Assembly: GCF_035325945.1 (NCBI RefSeq) | Contig: NZ_DAOKYX010000018.1 | Location: 1-55,030, forward strand | Direction: 5' to 3' | DNA: 55,030 nucleotides | Origin: Parvibaculum sp035325945 | GTDB taxonomy: Bacteria > Pseudomonadota > Alphaproteobacteria > Parvibaculales > Parvibaculaceae | Shown: positions 43,761 to 53,433 of the stretch, piece by piece | Numbering within the stretch: the first letter of the stretch is position 1 | Layout: each line of letters opens with the position of its first letter | Notes under the pieces: model-generated | Database searches by the model: none | What the model was told of the DNA's origin: nothing | What the model saw: the letters and a program-made list of their open reading frames with translations, nothing else | Position numbers and translations under genes: made by a program

Positions 43761-46199
43761 ATGACTGATAAGGACGAACGGACATCTCAGGCGGGCGGCG
43801 AGGGCGAGAAGCTCGTACTGCCGGTTCTGCCGTTGCGCGATATCGTCGTCTTCCCCCACATGATCGTGCCGCTCTTCGTGGGCCGCGAGAAATCGGTGCG
43901 CGCGCTCGAAAACGTCATGCAGGACGACAAGCAGATATTGCTCGTCGCGCAGAAGAACGCCGCTGACGACAATCCCGAAGTGGGCAGCATCTATCAGGTC
44001 GGCACCATCGGCTCGGTGCTTCAGTTGCTGAAGTTACCCGACGGCACGGTGAAGGTGCTGGTCGAGGGCGTGAAGCGCGCGCGCGTCGAGAGCTACACCG
44101 ACAACGAGCAGTTCTTCGAGGCCAATGTCGAGACGATCGAGGAAGTGGAAGCCGACGACGAACAGCTAGAGGCGCTGGCGCGTTCGGTCGTGTCGCAGTT
44201 CGAAGGCTATGTGAAGCTCAACAAGAAGGTGCCGCCGGAGGTTTTGGGCTCCGTGACCCAGATCGACGAGCCGGCCAAGCTTGCCGATACGATCGCGAGC
44301 CACATCAATCTCAAGATCGCCGAGAAGCAGGAGCTTCTGGAACTGCCGTCGGTCGCCGAACGGCTGGAGCGCGTCTACTCGCTCATGGAAGGCGAGATCA
44401 GCGTGCTGCAGGTGGAAAAGCGCATCCGCTCGCGCGTGAAGCGCCAGATGGAGAAGACGCAGCGCGAGTACTATCTGAACGAGCAGCTCAAGGCGATCCA
44501 GAAGGAGCTGGGCGACGGCGAGGACGGCAAGGATGACTTGCGCGAACTCGAGGAGCGCATCCAGAAGACCAAGCTCTCCAAGGAAGCGCGCGAGAAGGCG
44601 CAGGCCGAGCTGAAGAAGCTGAAGCAGATGAGCCCCATGTCGGCCGAAGCGACCGTCGTGCGGAATTATCTCGACTGGCTGCTCTCGGTTCCGTGGAACA
44701 AGAAGAGCCGCATCAAGCGCGATCTCAACAATGCGCAGAAGATCCTCGATGCCGATCACTTCGGCCTCGACAAGGTCAAGGAGCGCATCGTCGAGTATCT
44801 GGCCGTGCAGAGCCGCGCCAACAAGCTGAAGGGGCCGATCCTCTGCCTCGTCGGCCCGCCCGGCGTCGGCAAGACCTCGCTCGGCAAGTCGATCGCCAAG
44901 GCGACGGGACGCGACTTCGTGCGCATGTCGCTTGGCGGCGTGCGCGACGAGGCCGAAATCCGCGGCCACAGGCGCACCTATATCGGCTCGATGCCCGGCA
45001 AGGTCATCCAGTCGATGAAGAAGGTGAAGCACACCAATCCGCTCTTCCTGCTCGACGAGATCGACAAGATGGGCGCGGATTTCCGTGGCGATCCTTCGGC
45101 GGCGCTTCTCGAGGTGCTCGACCCGGAGCAGAACAACGCCTTCGCGGACCACTATCTGGAGGTCGATTACGATCTCTCCGACGTGATGTTCGTGACGACG
45201 GCCAACACGCTCAACATTCCCGGCCCGCTGATGGACCGCATGGAGATCATTCGCATCGCCGGTTACACCGAGGATGAGAAGGTCGAGATCGCGCGCCGTC
45301 ACCTCATCGCCAAGGCGCTCGAGGCTCACGGGTTGAGGAGCGGCGAGTGGTCGATCGACGACGAGGCGCTGCGTCAGCTCATCCGCGTCTATACGCGCGA
45401 GGCGGGCGTTCGCAACCTGGAGCGCGAGATCAACAATCTCGCCCGCAAGGCGGTGAAGGAAATCCTCACCTCCGATCACAAGTCGATCGCAGTGACGAAG
45501 GACAACATCGAAACCTATGCCGGCGTCCCGAAGTATCGCTATGGCGAGGCCGAGGGCGAGGATCAGGTCGGTGTCGTCACGGGTCTGGCCTGGACGGAAG
45601 TGGGCGGCGAATTGCTGACCATCGAAGGCGTGATGATGCCCGGCAAGGGCCGCATGACGGTGACGGGCAACCTTCGCGATGTGATGAAGGAATCGATCTC
45701 GGCAGCCAACTCCTATGTCCGCTCGCGGGCGACGCGCTTCGGCATCGAGCCGCCGCTCTTCGACCGCAGGGACATCCACGTCCACGTGCCGGAAGGCGCG
45801 ACCCCGAAGGACGGTCCCTCGGCGGGCGTGGCCATGACGACGGCGATCGTCTCCGTCATGACCGGCATCCCGGTCCGCAAGGACGTGGCGATGACGGGCG
45901 AGATCACGCTGCGCGGCCGCGTGCTTCCGATCGGCGGGTTGAAGGAGAAGCTCCTGGCGGCGCTTCGGGGCGGCATCAAGAAGGTGCTGATCCCGCAGGA
46001 CAACGCCAAGGATCTGGCCGACATCCCGGACAATGTGAAGAACGCTCTCGAGATCGTGCCAGTGTCCACCGCCGATGACGTGCTCAGGAACGCGCTGACG
46101 CGCATGCCCGAGCCGATCGAGTGGGACGAGGCGGCCTATGCCGCCCAGCAGGCGGCTGACAAGCAGCGCGATTCCAGCGAGCCGGTAATCGCCCACTGA
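43761..46199 (+). CDS. lon: ATP-dependent protease Lon
   Basis: Lon is the hexameric AAA+ serine protease that degrades misfolded and regulatory proteins. The 812-residue protein has the N-terminal substrate-binding domain (VLPVLPLRDIVVFPHMIVPL), a coiled-coil linker, and the AAA+ module with GPPGVGKTSLGKSIA and LLDEIDKMG. The C-terminal protease domain carries catalytic Ser687 in DGPSAGVAM and Lys730 in GGLKEKLLAAL. The C-terminus has a short Ala/Gln/Asp-rich extension. A heat-shock promoter lies upstream, and a strong terminator follows. Confidence 0.98.
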   Translation: MTDKDERTSQAGGEGEKLVLPVLPLRDIVVFPHMIVPLFVGREKSVRALENVMQDDKQILLVAQKNAADDNPEVGSIYQVGTIGSVLQLLKLPDGTVKVLVEGVKRARVESYTDNEQFFEANVETIEEVEADDEQLEALARSVVSQFEGYVKLNKKVPPEVLGSVTQIDEPAKLADTIASHINLKIAEKQELLELPSVAERLERVYSLMEGEISVLQVEKRIRSRVKRQMEKTQREYYLNEQLKAIQKELGDGEDGKDDLRELEERIQKTKLSKEAREKAQAELKKLKQMSPMSAEATVVRNYLDWLLSVPWNKKSRIKRDLNNAQKILDADHFGLDKVKERIVEYLAVQSRANKLKGPILCLVGPPGVGKTSLGKSIAKATGRDFVRMSLGGVRDEAEIRGHRRTYIGSMPGKVIQSMKKVKHTNPLFLLDEIDKMGADFRGDPSAALLEVLDPEQNNAFADHYLEVDYDLSDVMFVTTANTLNIPGPLMDRMEIIRIAGYTEDEKVEIARRHLIAKALEAHGLRSGEWSIDDEALRQLIRVYTREAGVRNLEREINNLARKAVKEILTSDHKSIAVTKDNIETYAGVPKYRYGEAEGEDQVGVVTGLAWTEVGGELLTIEGVMMPGKGRMTVTGNLRDVMKESISAANSYVRSRATRFGIEPPLFDRRDIHVHVPEGATPKDGPSAGVAMTTAIVSVMTGIPVRKDVAMTGEITLRGRVLPIGGLKEKLLAALRGGIKKVLIPQDNAKDLADIPDNVKNALEIVPVSTADDVLRNALTRMPEPIEWDEAAYAAQQAADKQRDSSEPVIAH

Positions 46200-46251
46200 G
46201 GGCGGCGACGGCACGGACGGCGAATCGGCTCGGCCTGCGACAAAAATACGG

Positions 46252-46277
46252 ACGGGGGTCCTCTGGACCCCCGTTTT
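46252..46277 (+). terminator. Terminator after lon
   Basis: ACGGGGGTCC and GGACCCCCGT form a ten-bp stem with a TCT loop and are followed by a T tract, 52 bases after the lon stop. Confidence 0.9.
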
Positions 46278-46401
46278 GCGTTCCGGGTGCTAAAATATCG
46301 CGGATTTCCGCAGTTTTTACTTTGACCCCCTTCTTCGGCGGCGGGTAAAGTCAGGCCGTTGGCGGGACAGATTCCCGTAATCGCATCCAAAGGGGCCTGA
46401 C

Positions 46402-46677
46402 GTGAACAAGAACGATCTCATTGCAGAAGTGGCGGACCGGACCGGTCTATCCAAGGCCGATGCGACCAAGGCGGTTGACTACACCTTCGACATCATCACG
46501 GACGCCCTCAAGAAGGGTGACGAAGTCCGCCTCGTGGGCTTCGGGACATTCACGGTGTCGAGCCGCGCGGCGACGGAAGGCCGCAATCCGCGTACCGGCG
46601 AGGCGATCAAGATCCCCGCTTCCAAGCAGCCAAAGTTCAAGGCAGGCAAGGGGCTGAAGGACGCCGTCAACGCCTGA
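46402..46677 (+). CDS. hupB: DNA-binding protein HU
   Basis: HU is a small nucleoid protein that bends and compacts DNA. The 91-residue protein has the N-terminal dimerisation helices (NKNDLIAEVADRTGLSKADATKAVD) and VRLVGFGTFTV. The DNA-binding arm with EGRNPRTGEAIKIPASKQPKFKAGKGLKDAVN contains the intercalating Pro. Translation starts at a GTG at 46402 with AAAGGGG upstream. Its place directly after lon is the standard alphaproteobacterial order. Confidence 0.96.
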   Translation: MNKNDLIAEVADRTGLSKADATKAVDYTFDIITDALKKGDEVRLVGFGTFTVSSRAATEGRNPRTGEAIKIPASKQPKFKAGKGLKDAVNA

Positions 46678-46707
46678 TCGGCATCAGCCTGAGGGCAAGC
46701 GAGTTTC

Positions 46708-46746
46708 GAGGCCGGCAGAGCCCTGGAAAGGGCCGCCGGCCTCTTT
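46708..46746 (+). terminator. Terminator after hupB
   Basis: GAGGCCGGC and GCCGGCCTC enclose a nested CCCT/AGGG helix, followed by TTTGCG. It also lies before a converging transporter gene. Confidence 0.8.
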
Positions 46747-46780
46747 GCGTTTGAGAGGTCGCCTTTTCGCGCGAGAGCGC

Positions 46781-48028
46781 TCAGGGCGTCTCCTCGCCCG
46801 CAGCGCGCGGCTCGAACTCCGGCTGGGCAGGCTCGGTGGGAGGGAAGGGCTGGGCGACGAAGCTGCTGCGCTGCTCGGCCGGAATGGGTTCTCTCACCGC
46901 CATGCGGAACAGCGTGAAGACCGCGAAGAGGAGGTGAATGGCGGCGCTGAAGACGAAGATGAAGGGCATGCCCCAATGCCCCGTGCCGAGCGAGGCTGCG
47001 GAAGGGCCGACAATGGCCCCGACCGCATAGGCAAGCAGAAGCCCGCCCGAGACGCTGACGAAGCTCTCCCGGCTCGCATGGTCGTTCGTATGCGCCACGC
47101 AGACCGAATAGAGCGTGAGGGCGAAGGCGCCGAAGAAGAAGCCCGCCACGAGCAGCAGAACCTCGCTCCCCGTTCCATAGGCCGCGATGAGGCCAAGCTC
47201 GCCTATCGCGGAACCTATGCTGAGGATGAGGATGACGCGCCTGCGGTCGGAGCGGTCCGAGAACCGTCCGATGGGGATTTGCGCCAGCGCGCCGCCGATG
47301 ATGGCGGCGATCATGAAGAAGGAGATGCCCTTCACGTCGAGCCCGCTCGCCTTGGCGAAGACGGGACCGAGCGTCCAGAACGGCGCATTGGTGAGCCCGA
47401 CGACGAAACTGCCCATAAGACCGACGGGCGACAGCCTGTAGAGATTGGCGATGTTGATTCGGCTCGAACCGATGGGGGCGGGCTGGACCGAGGTCGTGAG
47501 CGACACCGGCACCAGCGCGAGCGATGTGAGGATCGAGCACACCGCGAAGAGCGTGAAGGCCGCCGGGGACGCCATGTTGAGCAGGAGCTGCCCCAGGGTG
47601 AGCGAGGCGAGATTGACAGCGAGGTAGAGCGAGAAGAGACGCCCGCGCGTCTCGTTCGTCGCGCGTTCGTTGAGCCAGCTCTCGATGACCATGTAGAGGC
47701 CGGCGAAGCAGAAGCCGTTGAGCGCGCGCAAGACCGCCCAGACGGTGGGGTCGATGGCGATCGCATGCATGAGCGGCACGGCGGAGGCGAGCGCGCCCAG
47801 GGCGGCGAAACTTCGGATGTGCCCCGCGCGCCTGACGATGGCGGGACAGAGAACGCAGCCCGCCATGAAGCCCGCGAAATAGACGCTGCCGATCATGCCG
47901 ACGGTGGTGGTCGCGAAATGCTCGATATCGGCGCGTATGGGGATCAGCGTGCCTTGCAGCCCGTTGCCGATGAGGAGGATGGACGTGGCGAGAAGGAGCG
48001 AGAAAACAGGGGCGATGGTCCGGTTCAA
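46781..48028 (-). CDS. MFS transporter (YcaD/CsbX-like)
   Basis: This 415-residue inner-membrane protein has twelve predicted helices in two halves. The first half begins APVFSLLLATSILLIGNGLQGTL, with GFMAGCVLCPAIVRRAGHIRSF as the loop-2/3 region and YMVIESWLNERATNETRGRLFSLY between helices 4 and 5. The second half repeats the pattern with IPIGRFSDRSDRRRVILI, the canonical MFS loop. The WLNERA signature is typical of the YcaD-type MFS group, whose substrates are mostly unknown. The frame begins with a TTG at 48028. No ATG occurs near the N-terminus, and the ribosome site is weak. The tail is Pro/Glu-rich. Confidence 0.88.
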   Translation of the reverse strand: MNRTIAPVFSLLLATSILLIGNGLQGTLIPIRADIEHFATTTVGMIGSVYFAGFMAGCVLCPAIVRRAGHIRSFAALGALASAVPLMHAIAIDPTVWAVLRALNGFCFAGLYMVIESWLNERATNETRGRLFSLYLAVNLASLTLGQLLLNMASPAAFTLFAVCSILTSLALVPVSLTTSVQPAPIGSSRINIANLYRLSPVGLMGSFVVGLTNAPFWTLGPVFAKASGLDVKGISFFMIAAIIGGALAQIPIGRFSDRSDRRRVILILSIGSAIGELGLIAAYGTGSEVLLLVAGFFFGAFALTLYSVCVAHTNDHASRESFVSVSGGLLLAYAVGAIVGPSAASLGTGHWGMPFIFVFSAAIHLLFAVFTLFRMAVREPIPAEQRSSFVAQPFPPTEPAQPEFEPRAAGEETP

Positions 48029-48213
48029 ATTGACACCGATGCGCGGGCGGTCGAAGGCGGGCCGGGACGGCGCTGGACCGAGGCTACGCGACCAAGATCA
48101 GGCCTTTGCGGGCATATTGCAATGGCGTCTGGAGGACAGGCGGGAGGGGATCGCGGGGATTGAAATAGCCCGACCCATCCGATAGGAGTGGCGCGCCGGT
48201 TTTGCGTCCGGGC

Positions 48214-48289
48214 GGGCGGTTAGCTCAGTTGGTAGAGCGCCTCGTTTACACCGAGGATGTCGGGAGTTCGAGTCTCTCACCGCCCACCA
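48214..48289 (+). tRNA. tRNA-Val (anticodon UAC)
   Basis: GGGCGGT pairs with ACCGCCC, with discriminator A and encoded CCA. The D-arm is GCTCAGTTGGTAGAGC, and the anticodon stem CTCGT/ACCGAG-type arm holds TTACA with anticodon TAC. The T-loop is TTCGAGT. Length is 76 bases. Confidence 0.96.
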
Positions 48290-48343
48290 GACGAAATGTC
48301 CGATGGTCCTGAAAAATATAGAGGAATTTCCGCGAAAGGTTCC

Positions 48344-48372
48344 TTGACAGAACTGGGGCCTTGACGTACGAA
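48344..48372 (+). promoter_or_regulatory. Candidate promoter of tRNA-Asp
   Basis: TTGACA, a 17-base spacer and TACGAA lie 37 bases upstream of tRNA-Asp. The -35 is perfect and the -10 is weak. Confidence 0.4.
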
Positions 48373-48408
48373 CCGCGCACCTTCCGGGCGGTTCAGCCGC
48401 TCGCGTTT

Positions 48409-48485
<77 letters not shown>

Positions 48486-48617
48486 CTTTCCCATCAGAAA
48501 TCGGATCGCAGACGTTTGCGCACTCCCGCGTTGCGGGAGAGTGACGCACCGCGAACCGTTCGCCGCAACATCAAATAGCATAAGGACTTTTTGCACTGAT
48601 CGCCGGCAACGCAGCGT

Positions 48618-48645
48618 TTGATTCTGCGGTTGCGATGGCTATACT
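48618..48645 (+). promoter_or_regulatory. Candidate promoter of the nuo operon
   Basis: TTGATT, a 16-base spacer and TATACT (five of six consensus bases) lie about 100 bases before nuoA, within a 262-base stretch between tRNA-Asp and nuoA that has no gene. Confidence 0.45.
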
Positions 48646-48747
48646 GCGCGCGGAATTCGGCAGCCGTTTAAGTACCGAACGAGTCGGCATATCAGTTTGC
48701 GATCATGCTTCCTCATGCGACGGCGCGGCGAGTTGTGAGGACGACCC

Positions 48748-49113
48748 ATGGAAGACCTGCTTCGCGAGTATTTGCCCATCATCATTTTCATGGGCCTTTC
48801 CCTCGTGATTGGTCTCGCTCTGCTGATCGCACCGTTCCTGATCGCGCCGAGCAAGCCCGACCAGGAAAAGCTTTCGGCCTATGAGTGCGGCTTCGACGCG
48901 TTCGACGACGCGCGCATGAAGTTCGACGTGAAATATTATCTCGTCGCCATCCTCTTCATCATCTTCGATCTCGAAGTGGCCTTCCTGTTTCCCTGGGCGG
49001 TCGCCCTTGGCGATGTCGGCATGTTCGGCTTCTGGTCGATGATCGTGTTCCTCGGTGTGCTGACGATCGGCTTTGCGTATGAGTGGAAGAGGGGGGCGCT
49101 GGAATGGGAGTGA
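48748..49113 (+). CDS. nuoA: NADH-quinone oxidoreductase subunit A
   Basis: NuoA is a small membrane subunit of complex I near the quinone site. The 121-residue protein has three helices (about 9-31, 65-88 and 93-115). Its loop contains the conserved YECGFDAFDDARMKFDVKYY, with the invariant ECG/Cys region sensed during the active-deactive transition in the mitochondrial homologue. A GTGAGGA ribosome site precedes the ATG. It opens the nuo operon, and its end overlaps nuoB by 10 bases. Confidence 0.96.
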   Translation: MEDLLREYLPIIIFMGLSLVIGLALLIAPFLIAPSKPDQEKLSAYECGFDAFDDARMKFDVKYYLVAILFIIFDLEVAFLFPWAVALGDVGMFGFWSMIVFLGVLTIGFAYEWKRGALEWE

Positions 49114-49676
49114 CGGAAACCGGAGCGATCGGCGGGCGTCTGCCCGCGGAGCGGACGGCATCTGGCGACGTTCCCGACATCGCCGATCCGAACTTCGACA
49201 ACATGTCCGACCAGCTCGCCGACAAGGGCTTCGTGCTCACGACGGTGGACGATCTGATCACATGGGCGCGCACCGGCTCGCTGATGTGGATGACGTTCGG
49301 CCTGGCATGCTGCGCGGTCGAGATGATGCACACATCCATGCCGCGCTATGACAGCGAGCGCTTCGGCTTCGCGCCCCGCGCGAGCCCTCGCCAGTCGGAC
49401 GTGATGATCGTGGCGGGCACGCTGACGAACAAGATGGCTCCCGCTCTGCGCAAGGTCTATGACCAGATGCCCGAGCCGCGCTATGTGATCTCGATGGGAT
49501 CCTGCGCGAATGGCGGCGGCTACTACCATTATTCCTATTCCGTGGTACGCGGCTGCGACCGGATCGTTCCGGTCGACATCTACGTGCCCGGATGTCCTCC
49601 CACCGCCGAGGCGCTGCTTTACGGCATCCTCGCGCTTCAGAAGAAGATCCGCCGGACGGGTACGATCGACCGGTGA
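49104..49676 (+). CDS. nuoB: NADH-quinone oxidoreductase subunit B
   Basis: NuoB carries the terminal N2 [4Fe-4S] cluster that reduces quinone. In this 190-residue protein the ligands are Cys69 and Cys70 (FGLACCAVEMM), Cys134 (MGSCANGGGYY) and Cys164 (YVPGCPPTAEALLYG). The start at 49104 lies inside the end of nuoA and has AGAGGGGGG seven bases upstream, which suggests coupling. A longer frame begins at 49083 without support. The N-terminal 40 residues are variable. Confidence 0.97.
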   Translation: MGVTETGAIGGRLPAERTASGDVPDIADPNFDNMSDQLADKGFVLTTVDDLITWARTGSLMWMTFGLACCAVEMMHTSMPRYDSERFGFAPRASPRQSDVMIVAGTLTNKMAPALRKVYDQMPEPRYVISMGSCANGGGYYHYSYSVVRGCDRIVPVDIYVPGCPPTAEALLYGILALQKKIRRTGTIDR

Positions 49677-49748
49677 TTTTCATGGCCCGGACGGCATTCC
49701 CGCTTCTGCGCGAAGCGGGAGCCGTTCACGAGTTTTGAGACTGCTTCG

Positions 49749-50357
49749 ATGGACGAGAGTCTGAAATTACTCGGCGATCACATCCGCGGAAAAATGGCGG
49801 ATGCGGTCATCGACTGCTCGGTCGCATATGGCGAGCTGAACGTGACTGTGCAAGCCGCGCAGATCATTTCCGTGCTCGCTTTCCTGCGTGACGATGACGA
49901 GTGCCGCTTCACGACGCTGATCGACATCACGGCAGTCGACTACCCGGAGCGCGAGCGACGCTTCGACATCGTCTATCACCTCCTCTCGATGGAGAAGAAC
50001 CGGCGCATCCGCGTTCGCATCGAGGTGGACGAAGATACGCCGGTCGCGAGCTCGGTCGATATCTTCCCGGCCTCGAACTGGTTCGAGCGGGAGACGTTCG
50101 ACATGTATGGCGTGCTCTTCTCGGGGCACCCGGACCTTCGCCGCATTCTCACCGACTACGGCTTCGCCGGCTATCCGCTCCGCAAGGACTTCCCGCTCAC
50201 CGGCTATGTCGAGGTGCGCTACGACGGCGAGCAGAAGCGCGTCGTGTACGAGCCCGTGAAGCTCGTGCAGGAATTCCGCAGCTTCGACTTCCTGAGCCCG
50301 TGGGAAGGCGCGGAATACATTCTGCCAGGTGACGAGAAAGCGGAGACGAAGCCATGA
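49749..50357 (+). CDS. nuoC: NADH-quinone oxidoreductase subunit C
   Basis: NuoC is a peripheral-arm subunit without cofactors that contacts NuoD and NuoB. The 202-residue protein contains FTTLIDITAVDYPERERRFD, VDEDTPVASSVDIFPASNWFERETFDMYGVLF and DYGFAGYPLRKDFPLTGYVEVRYD, the family signature. It starts 72 bases after nuoB and ends overlapping nuoD (ATGA). NuoC and NuoD are separate here, unlike the fused NuoCD of enterobacteria. Confidence 0.96.
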   Translation: MDESLKLLGDHIRGKMADAVIDCSVAYGELNVTVQAAQIISVLAFLRDDDECRFTTLIDITAVDYPERERRFDIVYHLLSMEKNRRIRVRIEVDEDTPVASSVDIFPASNWFERETFDMYGVLFSGHPDLRRILTDYGFAGYPLRKDFPLTGYVEVRYDGEQKRVVYEPVKLVQEFRSFDFLSPWEGAEYILPGDEKAETKP

Positions 50358-51532
50358 CCGAGCAGAAGCTTCGCAATTTCAGCCTGAATTTCGGCCCGCA
50401 GCATCCGGCGGCGCACGGCGTTCTGCGTCTCGTGCTCGAACTCGAAGGCGAGATCGTCGAGCGCGTCGATCCGCATATCGGCCTGCTTCATCGCGGCACC
50501 GAGAAGCTGATCGAGTACAAGACCTACCTGCAGGCGCTGCCCTATTTCGACCGGCTCGATTACGTCGCGCCGATGAATCAGGAGCATGCCTACTGCCTCG
50601 CGGTCGAGCGTCTGCTCGGCATCGAAGTGCCGCGCCGCGGCCAGTTCATCCGTGTCATCTATTCCGAGATCGGACGCCTGCTTTCGCACCTTCTCAACGT
50701 GACGACGCAGGCGATGGACGTCGGCGCGCTTACGCCGCCTCTCTGGGGCTTCGAGGAACGCGAGAAGCTCATGATCTTCTATGAGCGCGCGTCCGGCGCC
50801 CGCATGCATGCGGCCTATTTCCGGCCCGGCGGGGTGCATCAGGACCTGCCGCCGAAGCTCGTCGAGGACATCTACAATTTCTGCGACCCTTGCGCGAAGG
50901 TGCTCGACGATCTCGAAGTGCTGCTCACCGGCAACCGCATCTTCATGCAGCGCAACGCCGATATCGGCGTGGTGACGAAGGAGGACGCGCTGGCCTGGGG
51001 TTTCTCGGGCGTGATGGTGCGCGGCTCCGGCATGGCCTGGGACCTGCGCCGCTCGCAGCCCTACGAGGTCTATTCGGAACTCGATTTCGACATTCCCGTC
51101 GGCAAGAACGGCGACTGCTACGACCGCTATCTCGTGCGCATGGACGAGATGCGCCAGTCGCTGCGCATCATCAAGCAGGCGATCGAGAAGATGCCGGAAG
51201 GCCCCGTCCACACGACGGACGGCAAGGTCTTCCCGCCCTCGCGTGGCGAGATGAAGCGCTCGATGGAAGCGCTCATCCACCACTTCAAGCTCTATACCGA
51301 GGGCTATCACGTTCCGGCGGGCGAGGTTTACGCCGCCGTTGAGGCGCCAAAGGGCGAGTTCGGCGTCTATCTCGTCTCCGACGGCTCGAACAAGCCCTAC
51401 AAGTGCAAGATCCGCGCGCCCGGTTACGCGCATCTGCAGGCGATGGATTTCCTCTGTCGGGGCCATATGCTGGCGGACGTTTCCGCCATCCTTGGTTCGC
51501 TCGACATCGTGTTCGGTGAGGTAGACCGATGA
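50354..51532 (+). CDS. nuoD: NADH-quinone oxidoreductase subunit D
   Basis: NuoD (the 49-kDa subunit) forms the quinone cavity with NuoB. The 392-residue protein has NFGPQHPAAHGVLRLVLELEG with the conserved His pair, HRGTEKLIEYKTYLQALPYFDRLDYV, and the C-terminal APGYAHLQAMDFLCRGHMLADVSAILGSLDIVFGEVDR. It overlaps nuoC at its start and nuoE at its end by four bases each, so translation is coupled throughout. Confidence 0.97.
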   Translation: MTEQKLRNFSLNFGPQHPAAHGVLRLVLELEGEIVERVDPHIGLLHRGTEKLIEYKTYLQALPYFDRLDYVAPMNQEHAYCLAVERLLGIEVPRRGQFIRVIYSEIGRLLSHLLNVTTQAMDVGALTPPLWGFEEREKLMIFYERASGARMHAAYFRPGGVHQDLPPKLVEDIYNFCDPCAKVLDDLEVLLTGNRIFMQRNADIGVVTKEDALAWGFSGVMVRGSGMAWDLRRSQPYEVYSELDFDIPVGKNGDCYDRYLVRMDEMRQSLRIIKQAIEKMPEGPVHTTDGKVFPPSRGEMKRSMEALIHHFKLYTEGYHVPAGEVYAAVEAPKGEFGVYLVSDGSNKPYKCKIRAPGYAHLQAMDFLCRGHMLADVSAILGSLDIVFGEVDR

Positions 51533-52136
51533 GCGTCCGGAGACTGGCTGCCAACCAGCCCGATAGTTTTGCCTTCACGCCCGAAAATCTCGAATGGGCG
51601 AAAGGTCAGATCGCGAAATATCCGGAAGGCCGGCAGGCTTCCGCCATCATTCCGCTCTTCTGGCGTGCTCAGAAGCAGGTGGGCGGCTGGCTGCCCGAGC
51701 CCGCGATCCGCTATGTCGCCGACATGCTGGGCATGGATTACATCCGCGCACTCGAGGTCGCGACGTTCTACACGATGTTCAACCTGTCGCCGGTCGGCGA
51801 GCACTATGTGCAGCTCTGCGGCACGACGCCTTGCTGGCTCAGGGGCGCTGACGAACTGAAGGAAGCCTGCCGCAAGCATATCGGCCCGGAGGGGCAGATC
51901 AGCGCCGATGGCAAGCTCTCCTGGCTTGAGGTCGAGTGCCTCGGCGCCTGCGCGAACGCGCCGATGGTTCAGATCAATGACGATTATTTCGAGGATCTCG
52001 ATGCCGAGAAGCTCGGCGAGATCATCGAGGCGCTGCGCGCGGGCCGCGAAGTGAAACCGGGCCCGCAGAACGGTCGCCGTTCCTCCGAGCCGCTCGGCGG
52101 ACTTACGAGCCTGACGACGCTGGAGGAGGGCGAGTG

Positions 52137-52137
<1 letters not shown>
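51529..52137 (+). CDS. nuoE: NADH-quinone oxidoreductase subunit E
   Basis: NuoE (the 24-kDa subunit) holds the [2Fe-2S] cluster N1a beside the NADH site. In this 202-residue protein the ligands are Cys97 and Cys102 (LCGTTPCWLRG) and Cys137 and Cys141 (ECLGACANAP). The C-terminal 40 residues are a Gly/Pro/Ser-rich extension, often seen in alphaproteobacterial NuoE. It overlaps both neighbours. Confidence 0.97.
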
Positions 52138-53429
<1,292 letters not shown>

Positions 53430-53433
53430 GACC

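Noticed and set aside
46781..48028. Plus-strand open frame across 46745-48163 as a gene
   Set aside because: The minus strand carries a full twelve-helix transporter with family motifs. The plus-strand translation is Glu/Arg/Gly-rich without domains.
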